This document shows, piece after piece, positions 16,736-23,166 of a stretch of 34,941 nucleotides of DNA (its first letter is position 1; every line of letters starts with the position of its first letter). The notes below the pieces were generated by a model that was not told the origin of the DNA, searched no databases, and saw only the letters and a program-made list of their open reading frames with translations. This DNA is from Candidatus Latescibacterota bacterium (lineage in GTDB: Bacteria > Latescibacterota > UBA2968 > UBA8231). The position numbers were made by a program, and so were the translations under genes. The stretch covers positions 1 to 34,941 of the forward strand of contig JAJEFJ010000099.1 in the NCBI GenBank assembly GCA_022820485.1. The letters are read 5' to 3'.

Positions 16736-17677
16736 ATGACAAATTCGGAACTTCAGAAAAGTCGAGAGATTCTCGAAAGTTTGACGGTCGAGAGCTTGCA
16801 GACTTCAGAAGGCCAAGAAGAATTTAATCAGGCGGCGGGGAAGTATATTCAGGGTAAGATCAAAAAGACGTCGCTGTTTTACAAGGTGATGCCCCCTCAG
16901 TTCGTAACCGAAGACAAATTGAAGCCCATCCCCGGAAACGCGACGGGCGAGCAGCCTAATCTAAGATGCTTCATGCCTAGTGTAAGGTTGCTTATGCCGA
17001 GGCCAGTAACGGCAATGTTGATGGACATGCGTGGCGAGCCAGTCCCCGAGTATATATACGATAAGCCGCAGCTTCCCATCCCGATGGGTACCGTCGAGAC
17101 CAAGCGGTTTGAAAAGACCACCGAGGAGCTTTCAGGCTTTGGCATGCTGAAGGTTGTCGAGGAGATGGCCTCTTGGGAGGCCAAGGAGCGCGACAGGAAA
17201 TTTTTTAATTACTGCGAGCTAGTGGTCGCGAAGTCGGGACAGATGCTCAGGGAGAATGGCCCTCTACAGCGTAACCATTTCCACAAAATTAAGCAGCTAT
17301 CTCTGAAGAATGAGATCGATCCTACAAAGGTTAGCGATATGACGTGCATCTACCCAATCGAGACGGCTCTTTCTGATACCTTCGACAATGGTGCCTTTGC
17401 TCCGACCAATATATGGTCGTTCCCAGCTCCGGAATTTCTAGGATACAACCTGTATTGCGGGAATTACAAGGTCCAGAGCCAGAGGGAAGCAAACGGGTGG
17501 AGGTTCATAGGATGTGAGGTGGTTGGTGCAGGCATTGGCAATATCAATGGTATTACCAAGCTCACCATAGCGTCGTCTCGTCGATTGGGTTTCATGGACG
17601 GAGAGATCAAAGTCCCCGACGACTTCGACAGCATGGGCGATTCTGAGATAGAGAAGATGTTCGAGGAGGATGAGTGA
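16736..17677 (+). CDS. Module protein 1: unknown (capsid-like?) domain with C-terminal Phd-type antitoxin tail
   Basis: It is 313 aa. Residues 1-280 belong to a family I cannot name with certainty: a charged helical N-arm (ELQKSREILESLTVESL), LFYKVMPPQFVTEDKL, RFEKTTEEL followed by EEMASWEAKERDRKFF, then IWSFPAPEFLGYNL and GNINGITKL. This order resembles HK97-fold phage capsid/encapsulin-type proteins (N-arm, 'PP..vT', 'F.Kt..EL', acidic 'E.D..F' helix, 'F.P.eflG' P-domain strand), but it is only a tentative match. Residues 282-313 (RRLGFMDGEIKVPDDFDSMG...) are a typical C-terminal toxin-neutralising tail of Phd/YefM antitoxins; the DNA-binding N-terminal half of such an antitoxin is missing. 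The stop overlaps the vapC start (GTGA). It has its own promoter. It is paralogous to 19312-20538. Confidence 0.7.
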   Translation: MTNSELQKSREILESLTVESLQTSEGQEEFNQAAGKYIQGKIKKTSLFYKVMPPQFVTEDKLKPIPGNATGEQPNLRCFMPSVRLLMPRPVTAMLMDMRGEPVPEYIYDKPQLPIPMGTVETKRFEKTTEELSGFGMLKVVEEMASWEAKERDRKFFNYCELVVAKSGQMLRENGPLQRNHFHKIKQLSLKNEIDPTKVSDMTCIYPIETALSDTFDNGAFAPTNIWSFPAPEFLGYNLYCGNYKVQSQREANGWRFIGCEVVGAGIGNINGITKLTIASSRRLGFMDGEIKVPDDFDSMGDSEIEKMFEEDE

Positions 17678-18060
17678 CTTTATTACTGGATACTCATCTG
17701 TTGCTGTGGGCGGCAGGCGACTCAGGACAGTTGTCATCGAAAGCTCAGAATCTTCTCGGCGACCCCGCTACGGAGCTGATGTTCAGCACCGCAAGCATTT
17801 GGGAGGTCATCATCAAGAGCGCACTCGACAGAGACGACTTTCGCGTTGACCCGCAGCGGTTTCGGAATGGCCTGATACAAAACGGCTACAGCGAACTAGA
17901 GATTCGATCCGAACACGCGCTCGCTGTCGGGTCTCTGCCGCTAATTCACAAGGACCCCTTCGACCGCATACTCATAGCGCAAGCGCAGGTCGAAAATGTC
18001 ACGCTGCTTACCACGGACGACAAGATGGCCCGCTATTCCGGTCCCATCCAAGTGGTCTGA
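17674..18060 (+). CDS. vapC: PIN-domain ribonuclease toxin (VapC family, Sll0205-like)
   Basis: It is 128 aa, a normal length for this toxin class. PIN acidic residues are present: D6 in LLLDTHLLLW, E44 in SIWEVIIKS, D97 in KDPFDRILIAQA and D115 in LLTTDD. It should therefore be an Mg2+-dependent RNase, commonly acting on tRNA or rRNA. The start is GTG, overlapping the stop of the upstream gene by 4 nt, the usual antitoxin-toxin coupling. The only antitoxin sequence upstream is the ~32-residue Phd-like tail fused to module protein 1, so inhibition must come from that fusion or from elsewhere. The stop codon's last base is the first base of a 48-bp inverted repeat. Confidence 0.9.
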   Translation: MTLLLDTHLLLWAAGDSGQLSSKAQNLLGDPATELMFSTASIWEVIIKSALDRDDFRVDPQRFRNGLIQNGYSELEIRSEHALAVGSLPLIHKDPFDRILIAQAQVENVTLLTTDDKMARYSGPIQVV

Positions 18061-18155
18061 TAGACTCCCAACCATCGTGGAATACCAGACGATGTTTGGA
18101 AGTCTATATGTGGCACCTGCGCCCGCCATGCCGTGACGTAATCGCGTGGGATCAC
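18033..18155 (-). pseudogene. 5' remnant of an AbiEii-type toxin gene
   Basis: The GTG at 18155 overlaps the TGA of abiEi (GTGA), the classical abiEi-abiEii junction. The first 16 codons read MIPRDYVTAWRAQVPH, closely like AbiEii N termini (MIPxDYITxWRAxxPW). After 18108 the frame enters the inverted repeat, loses all similarity and stops at 18033, inside the opposite-strand vapC. AbiEii nucleotidyltransferase toxins are ~300 aa, so over 90% is gone. Confidence 0.75.
18060..18107. repeat. 48-bp inverted repeat at the vapC / truncated abiEii junction
   Basis: Arms 18060-18077 and 18090-18107 (18 bp, two mismatches) around a 12-nt loop, for example CCATCG paired with CGATGT and TAGACT with AGTCTA. 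The left end touches the vapC stop, and the right end is where AbiEii similarity stops. It could be a bidirectional terminator (no T run beyond) or the end of a small mobile element or recombination scar. Confidence 0.7.
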
Positions 18156-18961
18156 GTATCCACCTCAATTTCGGCGTTGACAAGCAGCCGCCAATCCTTG
18201 GTGCGCGTCCCGTGGTCGCTAGCACTGGCTGGCAGGAGCAGAGCAGTGTCGCGCGCCTGCTGCCGCACGTAAGCCTTTAAGGGCAACGTTTTGTCCGCTG
18301 CGCCGACGAGTTCGAGCAGGTAGCCAAGACGCTGCGCCCAAGAGATGGGAGCCGTTCGTGCCGCTGTTACCAGTAAATCTGGATCGACGCGCTCGGCGAG
18401 TTCGGAGAGGATGGTCGCGGCTTGATCTAGCCCGCCGATACGCTTTTCATAACCGACCAGATCGACCGCCGTTGCTTCAATGCTTGAGGCGAGGATCGTT
18501 CCGCGCGGCGTATTGAAACTCTGAACCGGTACGTCGGCAATGCGCTTACGTGCTATAAAGGAAACTTCGACGGTGCCACAGGAGATCGGCCGGCGGTTCC
18601 CGGCGAGAGCGACTTGGAATGCTTGCGGGCGGTGGTGTGCTGCGCCGTGATACTGGGCGGCGGACAGGAGCGCAGCATAGTACGGGCGTTGCAGACGCTC
18701 CATGAGTGCCGGAATGAACTGGTCGGCGGGCAGGCAGCCGATGCGCCGATATTCTGGAGGCACGATGACGTAGAAGCCGCGAGCAGGGCTTGCGATCACT
18801 CCCTTTTTTGCCAATCGGTGCAGGGCGAGTCTGGTCGCGGCGGCGGATACCCCAAGCACCGTACGCAATTCCGCTGTTGCGAAGTGATATCGGCCATCGG
18901 CGGCAAAATCGGTGATGAGATCACCGGCTCGGGGTTTGGCTATTTCCATTTTCATGCGCAT
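18152..18961 (-). CDS. abiEi: AbiEi-family antitoxin / transcriptional regulator, orphaned
   Basis: It is 269 aa, full length for AbiEi. The N-terminal winged helix (FATAELRTVLGVSAAATRLALHRLAKKGVIASPARGFYVIVPPEYR) and the C-terminal AbiEi_4-type domain (AALLSAAQYHGAAHHRPQAFQVAL, FNTPRGTILASSIEATAVDLVGYEKRIGGLDQAATIL) are intact. AbiEi represses its own operon and counteracts AbiEii. Here only the first codons of abiEii remain, so it has no toxin partner in the window; it may persist as a regulator or as an anti-addiction remnant. The upstream region (18962-18995) is very A/T rich (AATAATAATACTTTA) and should hold its promoter and operator. Confidence 0.85.
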   Translation of the reverse strand: MRMKMEIAKPRAGDLITDFAADGRYHFATAELRTVLGVSAAATRLALHRLAKKGVIASPARGFYVIVPPEYRRIGCLPADQFIPALMERLQRPYYAALLSAAQYHGAAHHRPQAFQVALAGNRRPISCGTVEVSFIARKRIADVPVQSFNTPRGTILASSIEATAVDLVGYEKRIGGLDQAATILSELAERVDPDLLVTAARTAPISWAQRLGYLLELVGAADKTLPLKAYVRQQARDTALLLPASASDHGTRTKDWRLLVNAEIEVDT

Positions 18962-19023
18962 AAAGTATTATTATTCGATATATTAGGCAAGTGATTCCGG
19001 GATGATTCGCTAATGTTGAAGAC

Positions 19024-19104
19024 GACATCGAACACGGCAAAAAGGCGATTGGGTATGAGCCGCAGGATTATTCGGAGGTGCCGGAAGAGGAGTGGGGGAG
19101 GTAG
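19024..19104 (+). pseudogene. C-terminal fragment of a second SDR/epimerase gene
   Basis: 26 codons plus stop encode DIEHGKKAIGYEPQDYSEVP..., nearly identical in protein to the end of the gene at 15827-16525. The DNA differs at several synonymous third positions (GAG/GAA, CAT/CAC, GGG/GGC, TAC/TAT). Nothing upstream of 19021 matches the epimerase. The synonymous pattern suggests it came from a separately maintained homologue rather than a very recent copy. It marks the left border of module copy 2. Confidence 0.85.
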
Positions 19105-19185
19105 GGACGTCGGACTACCGATGAGAAGTCGATGGCTGGTAAAGTGCATTGGACGTTTGAGTCTGGATTGCTAGGGCACTTCAGA

Positions 19186-19213
19186 TTGACAGTCCCCGAG
19201 TCCTTGGTACATT
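19186..19213 (+). promoter_or_regulatory. Sigma70-type promoter of module copy 2
   Basis: TTGACA (19186-19191), 16-bp spacer, TACATT (19208-19213). It is conserved with copy 1 although flanking sequence has diverged. Confidence 0.75.
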
Positions 19214-19239
19214 TCATAATCACTAAAAATCTATATCAA

Positions 19240-19268
19240 GCGGGTATCTCTACAACGGAGATACCCGC
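19240..19268 (+). promoter_or_regulatory. 5'-UTR hairpin of module copy 2
   Basis: Perfect 11-bp stem, GCGGGTATCTC paired with GAGATACCCGC, with loop TACAACG. It lies 43 nt before the ATG and is the counterpart of 16663-16691. Confidence 0.75.
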
Positions 19269-19311
19269 CTAAAATATGGGACTAGACTTTACAATATTTA
19301 GGAGAAACGAT

Positions 19312-20538
19312 ATGACAGATTCAGAACTTCAGAAAAGCCAAGAGGCTCTCAAAAGTCTGACGGTCGAGAGCTTGCAGACCCCAGAAGGCCAAGAAAAATT
19401 TAATCAGGCGGCGGGCAGGTACATTCGTAGCAAAATCAAAAAGACGTCGCTCTTTTACAAGGTGATACCTCCCCGGTCCGTAACCGCAGACAAATTGGTA
19501 GGCATCCCTAGCTACGCGACGAGTGAGCAGCCTGATCTAAGATGTCGCATGTCTAGGGTCTCAGTGCCGAGCAACACGAAGCCGGTCAAGGCGATGTTAA
19601 TGGACATGCGTGGCAAGCCCGTCCCCGATTATACAGACGGTCGGCAGCCACTTTCCATTCCAATGGGCACAGTCAAGACCAAGTGGTTTGAAAAGACGGC
19701 AGCAGAGCTTTCCGCCTCTGGTAGCCTCCTGAAGCTAGCTGAGGAGATGGCGTCTTGGGAGGTCAAGGAGCGCGATAGAAAGTTTCTGAAGTACTGCGAG
19801 TTGGCGGTCAAGGAGTCGCGACAAGTGCTCAGGAAGAGTGGTCCCCTACAGAAGGATCACTTTCGCAAAATTCAGCATCTGGCTCTGAAGAATGAGATCG
19901 AGCCTAAAATTGTCCTTCTATCCGAAATGGCCGTTATGGATCTGGACTTAGAAAAATCTGCTGCGAAAATCAGCGGCATGAAATGTATCCGCTCACAGGA
20001 CGACGATGTGCTTACTCCAACAGTCGTATGGTCTTTCCCCGCACCAGATTTTCTAGGGTATAATTTGTATTGGGGAGACTACAAGGTCTGTAGTAAACAG
20101 GAGCGAGCAGACCGGTGGAACTTCCAAGGATGGGAGGTGATAGGGGGGGGCATCGGCAACGTCAATGGTGTTACCAAGCTCATCTTGGGCTTCATGGCTG
20201 GAGCGATAAAAATCCCCGATGACTTCGATAGGCTGGGTGGTCCTAAGGAACCAACGATTCCCAATGAGTATCGCGCTGATGTGATTCGGGCGGTAGATAT
20301 CTGCAAGGAGGAGGGATGCCGAGACGTGTTTGTACTTGGCTCGGACGCAGTTAGAAGACATGGGTCGCAGGCGGGTCTGGATATAGGTGTGCGCGGCTGT
20401 CCGGCCAAGCACTTCTATCGTCTGCTGGGTCGGTTGATGGAAGAACTGGCCCATCCTGTCGGTTTGATAGATTTGGAACACGAAGCTCGGATCGCAGAAT
20501 TTCTCGATCGGGAAGGCCAACTCGTACATGTGGGATGA
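19312..20538 (+). CDS. Module protein 2: unknown (capsid-like?) domain + Phd-like tail + MntA-type nucleotidyltransferase domain
   Basis: It is 408 aa from the ATG at 19312, which has GGAGAA upstream and matches the start of the paralogue. Residues 1-290 are paralogous to module protein 1 (SELQKSQEALKSLTVESLQT, LFYKVIPPRSVT, WFEKTAAELS, EEMASWEVKERDRKF, VWSFPAPDFLGYNL). Residues 292-310 (LGFMAGAIKIPDDFDRLGG) are the same Phd-like tail, shortened. From about 313 an MNT domain follows: EYRADVIRAVDICKEEGCRDVFVLGS (G343, S344), GLDIGVRG, LLGRLMEELAHPVGLIDLE. MntA antitoxins normally have SDxD; here the first catalytic Asp is Gly355 while D357 remains, so nucleotidyl transfer is probably lost. The stop overlaps the start of a broken hepT. 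Confidence 0.72.
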   Translation: MTDSELQKSQEALKSLTVESLQTPEGQEKFNQAAGRYIRSKIKKTSLFYKVIPPRSVTADKLVGIPSYATSEQPDLRCRMSRVSVPSNTKPVKAMLMDMRGKPVPDYTDGRQPLSIPMGTVKTKWFEKTAAELSASGSLLKLAEEMASWEVKERDRKFLKYCELAVKESRQVLRKSGPLQKDHFRKIQHLALKNEIEPKIVLLSEMAVMDLDLEKSAAKISGMKCIRSQDDDVLTPTVVWSFPAPDFLGYNLYWGDYKVCSKQERADRWNFQGWEVIGGGIGNVNGVTKLILGFMAGAIKIPDDFDRLGGPKEPTIPNEYRADVIRAVDICKEEGCRDVFVLGSDAVRRHGSQAGLDIGVRGCPAKHFYRLLGRLMEELAHPVGLIDLEHEARIAEFLDREGQLVHVG

Positions 20539-20766
20539 GGCCCTCGGCCAACTCATCGTCGCCGAACTTGAACAAATAATAGACGGCCGGCTGTAATATC
20601 AGAGGACTCCCGCCAGCGTTTGAGCGAGTACCTTGCCTTCCGGCACCTTTCCCGGCATGTGTATGTGCATGATCTCGTCTGGGATCGTATGGCCCATTTA
20701 GTTGCTGCTATTTCGCAGACATGGGATATTGTCCGGGCGGAGATTTTACAATTCGTGTATGGGTAG
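20528..20766 (+). pseudogene. hepT: Broken HepT-like (HEPN ribonuclease) toxin gene
   Basis: The ATG at 20528 overlaps the end of the MNT gene, the usual mntA-hepT coupling. The first frame reads MWDEALGQLIVAELEQIID and stops at 20596. A second frame, one base off, then reads RPAVISEDSRQRLSEYLAFRHLSRHVYVHDL and WDRMAHLVAAISQTWDIVRAEILQF to a TAG at 20764-20766. These are the N- and C-terminal parts of a HepT-like HEPN toxin, including the R-x4-H active-site region (RHLSRH). The middle ~60-70 residues are missing and the frame is shifted, so the toxin is dead. Confidence 0.75.
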
Positions 20767-20910
20767 GCGTCGTCAGCCATCGCATCGGCTACTGTCGCAA
20801 TTCGTCGGGACCGGTGAGGTGCGACGGCAATTCGGTATGGCGGCATGAGATCCCTACATTCGCAAAATGCCGCACGAAATCGGCTGTACTAAATCATAGA
20901 GGTGATCCCC
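20767..20910. other. Intergenic stretch before the PhyH gene
   Basis: No gene seen. It has an inverted pair GTCGCA/TGCGAC around 20800-20830 and the leader of the dioxygenase gene with AGAGGTGA just upstream of its ATG. No convincing -35/-10 pair. Confidence 0.4.
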
Positions 20911-21780
20911 ATGGACCCAAGTTGCTTGCAGTACTGCATGACCGATGCACAGCGCGACCATTTTGAGCAACAGGGATACTTGATCGTCGAGGATGCGCTC
21001 GACGACGATATGCTAGGCAGGTTGCTGGAGGCTGGCGATCGCGTCGATGCCGAGGAAAGGGCGGCGCGTGGCTTGGCACCCAATGCCTTGCTGTCGAAAT
21101 TCAGGACTATTGTCGAGGATGATGTTTTTCTCGAACTGCTCGATTGGCCCAAGACGTTTCCGCTGATTTGGGATATTCTCGGCTGGAACGTCCAGCACTA
21201 TATCTCGCATTTGATCTACTACCCGCCCGAATCCAAGAGTAGCGTCAATCTGAAGCCGGGAGGATGGCACCAAGACGGCGGCCGGCCGGTCCCCGAAATG
21301 GAGCGCCCCCAACCGAGGTTGTCGCTAAAGGTCGGGTTCTGGCTGACCGACATCAGCGAGCCGGAGAGAGGGGGGATCAGGATCGTTCCCGAAAGTCACA
21401 AGCGGGACCGTCCGCCCGATTTTGCCGATGCAATGCAGGTTCAGGTGAAGGCGGGAACGGCCGTGTTGTTCGACCGGCGGATGTGGCACGCGCGCGGGAT
21501 TAATACCTCGGAGACGACCCGGAAAGTGCTGTTTTTGGGGTATAGCTATCGCTGGCTGCGCGGCCTCGACTACAATCTGATGCCCGCTGAAATCCTCGCC
21601 AAGTGCAGTCCAATACGCCGACAATTGCTCGGCGATGGGGTGGATGTCAAAGGGTGGTGGCAACCGACAGACGAAGACGTGCCCCTCAAGGGCTGGCTGA
21701 CCGAGCACAAGGGGGAAGAATACGTCGAGCGGATTGGGCAGAAGCAGTGGGAACGGGAAAAGTGGGATGAGTCGCCTTAG
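20911..21780 (+). CDS. Phytanoyl-CoA dioxygenase (PhyH) family oxygenase
   Basis: Fe(II)/2-oxoglutarate-dependent oxygenase of 289 aa. The facial triad is visible: WHQDGG (H120, D122) and WHARG (H193). An upstream Arg/Tyr-rich segment (HYISHLIYYPP) and the downstream Arg-containing RKVLFLGYSYRW fit 2-oxoglutarate binding. The N terminus is typical (DAQRDHFEQQGYLIVEDAL). Substrate is unknown; this family is greatly expanded in several uncultured marine phyla and acts on small molecules such as ectoine or lipid-like acids. The ATG at 20911 was chosen because the AGAGGTGA site lies 5-6 nt upstream; an in-frame GTG at 20902 is part of that site. It appears unrelated to the surrounding TA genes. 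Confidence 0.9.
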   Translation: MDPSCLQYCMTDAQRDHFEQQGYLIVEDALDDDMLGRLLEAGDRVDAEERAARGLAPNALLSKFRTIVEDDVFLELLDWPKTFPLIWDILGWNVQHYISHLIYYPPESKSSVNLKPGGWHQDGGRPVPEMERPQPRLSLKVGFWLTDISEPERGGIRIVPESHKRDRPPDFADAMQVQVKAGTAVLFDRRMWHARGINTSETTRKVLFLGYSYRWLRGLDYNLMPAEILAKCSPIRRQLLGDGVDVKGWWQPTDEDVPLKGWLTEHKGEEYVERIGQKQWEREKWDESP

Positions 21781-21823
21781 AAACGAGGTTCTGCCACGAG
21801 AATTATTTCGATGAGGAAAGCCA

Positions 21824-22093
21824 ATGAGCGCGAACAAAAAATCTATCGAGCGCACACTGAAGCGGCTGGACGCGATGACGGATGAGGCTATCGATTACTC
21901 CGATATTCCGCCTCTGTCTTCGGAGATGTTCGCTCAGGCCCTTGTGCAAAAGGGTTTGCAGCCGACAGCCCCCAAGGCGCAGATTACGTTGCGTCTGGAT
22001 AGGGATGTGCTGGAGTGGTTCCGCAACCAGGGCAAGGGCTACCAGACGCGGATCAATGCGATTCTGAAAGCTTATAAGAAAGCCCACGAGTAA
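21824..22093 (+). CDS. brnA: BrnA-like antitoxin, without BrnT
   Basis: It is 89 aa. The C-terminal half has the ribbon-helix-helix pattern of BrnA (PKAQITLRLDRDVLEWFRNQGKGYQTRINAILKAYKKA). The N-terminal part (LDAMTDEAIDYSDIPPLSSEMF) matches the toxin-binding region of the family. BrnA normally follows brnT and represses the pair. Here the gene upstream is the PhyH oxygenase, 43 nt away, and no BrnT-like sequence is present. It is therefore an orphan antitoxin. It is convergent with the epimerase gene, 24 nt away. Confidence 0.82.
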   Translation: MSANKKSIERTLKRLDAMTDEAIDYSDIPPLSSEMFAQALVQKGLQPTAPKAQITLRLDRDVLEWFRNQGKGYQTRINAILKAYKKAHE

Positions 22094-22117
22094 GAAAGTT
22101 ATTTGCCCTGATGGCTT

Positions 22118-23104
22118 CTAAGTGCGCAGTGCTCGCTCGAGGTCGAGGCGACCGGCCTCCAAGGCGGTGCGGAAGACTTCGACTGTATCTCGGACTCCTT
22201 GGACCAGCGATCGATACTGAAGAGGGCCGAGGGCTTGGTTTAAGGCGGTGTCATCGGCGCTTGAGGGATGTGGCAGCGGCGTTGGGTCGAATCCAATTTT
22301 GCCCGTGGACTCGGGGATAAACTCCTCGATTGCAGCGACGATTTGGGCCATGGAGACCGTGCTGCCTCCCAGATTGTACACTGGGGCACCTTCCAGCTTG
22401 GTCCTGGCTGCGGCGATAAAGGCTGCGGCGACATCATCGGCGTGGTGATAGACGAGGGTGCCGCCATAGGTGATCTCGTACTCGCGACCGAGCGCGGCGG
22501 CTAGCATGGCCTTGGTTGGAGTGGAGGTCCAGCCCTGGTCGCGACCCGGTCCGTACACTACGCACGGGCGCAGACCAATGCTGTGCACTGACTGCTCCCG
22601 CCAATAGACCTGAGCTGTGCCTTCGTTGCACTGCTTGAACACTCCGTAGAGAGTCGGAGGCAGCAACGGCGCGTCGTGGGCAATCGGCCCCGGAGGGTAC
22701 GCTTCTGGATCGCCGTACACTCCAAACGAGCTCGCAAAGACCAGATTCTGGATCTGGTCGCGATGCCGCGCGGCCGTTTCGAAGACGACGGTGCTCCCCA
22801 CGACGTTTACCTCGGCCCCACGTACTGGATCGGCCCGAACTAGGGGCACCTGCATGGCTGCTAGGTGCAGGATATGAGTAATACCGCATTCGACCACGAC
22901 TCGCTCGAACTCGTCCAGATTTGCGATGTCTCCTTCGATCATTCGCACTTGGTCCAGTTCTTCGTCCGTCATGATCGTCCTCAACCGGTAGGGATCGCCG
23001 CCTAGGTCGTAGGTATATACTGGCACCCCCTCGCGGACCAGCCGACGAACCGCCCATGCACCCACGCAGCCGAGTGCCCCTGTTACCAAATACCGCTCAT
23101 TCAT
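22118..23104 (-). CDS. NAD-dependent sugar epimerase/dehydratase (extended SDR)
   Basis: It is 328 aa, the normal length for extended SDR sugar-nucleotide epimerases. The cofactor motif is TGALGCVGAW with YDLGGD after beta2. The catalytic YGVFK carries Tyr and Lys, and FASSFGVYGD and RPCVVYGPGRDQG line the active site. The start was set at the ATG at 23104, which has GGAG 6 nt upstream. The ORF extends to an ATG at 23131 without a better site. A likely role is UDP/NDP-sugar epimerisation or a related lactone/ketone reduction; the substrate is not evident. The DMFase-like gene follows it in the opposite direction of coordinates (upstream on this strand), 62 nt away. Confidence 0.88.
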   Translation of the reverse strand: MNERYLVTGALGCVGAWAVRRLVREGVPVYTYDLGGDPYRLRTIMTDEELDQVRMIEGDIANLDEFERVVVECGITHILHLAAMQVPLVRADPVRGAEVNVVGSTVVFETAARHRDQIQNLVFASSFGVYGDPEAYPPGPIAHDAPLLPPTLYGVFKQCNEGTAQVYWREQSVHSIGLRPCVVYGPGRDQGWTSTPTKAMLAAALGREYEITYGGTLVYHHADDVAAAFIAAARTKLEGAPVYNLGGSTVSMAQIVAAIEEFIPESTGKIGFDPTPLPHPSSADDTALNQALGPLQYRSLVQGVRDTVEVFRTALEAGRLDLERALRT

Positions 23105-23166
23105 TAATAACTCCGATTTTTTAGTGTCCATTTCTGCGCAATTTTGGGCCGGACAACCTCCGACCG

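Noticed and set aside
17941..18225. 94-aa minus-strand ORF over the abiEi/vapC junction
   Set aside because: It is out of frame with the AbiEii remnant and has no family resemblance; the shorter frame from the GTG at 18155 is the meaningful one.
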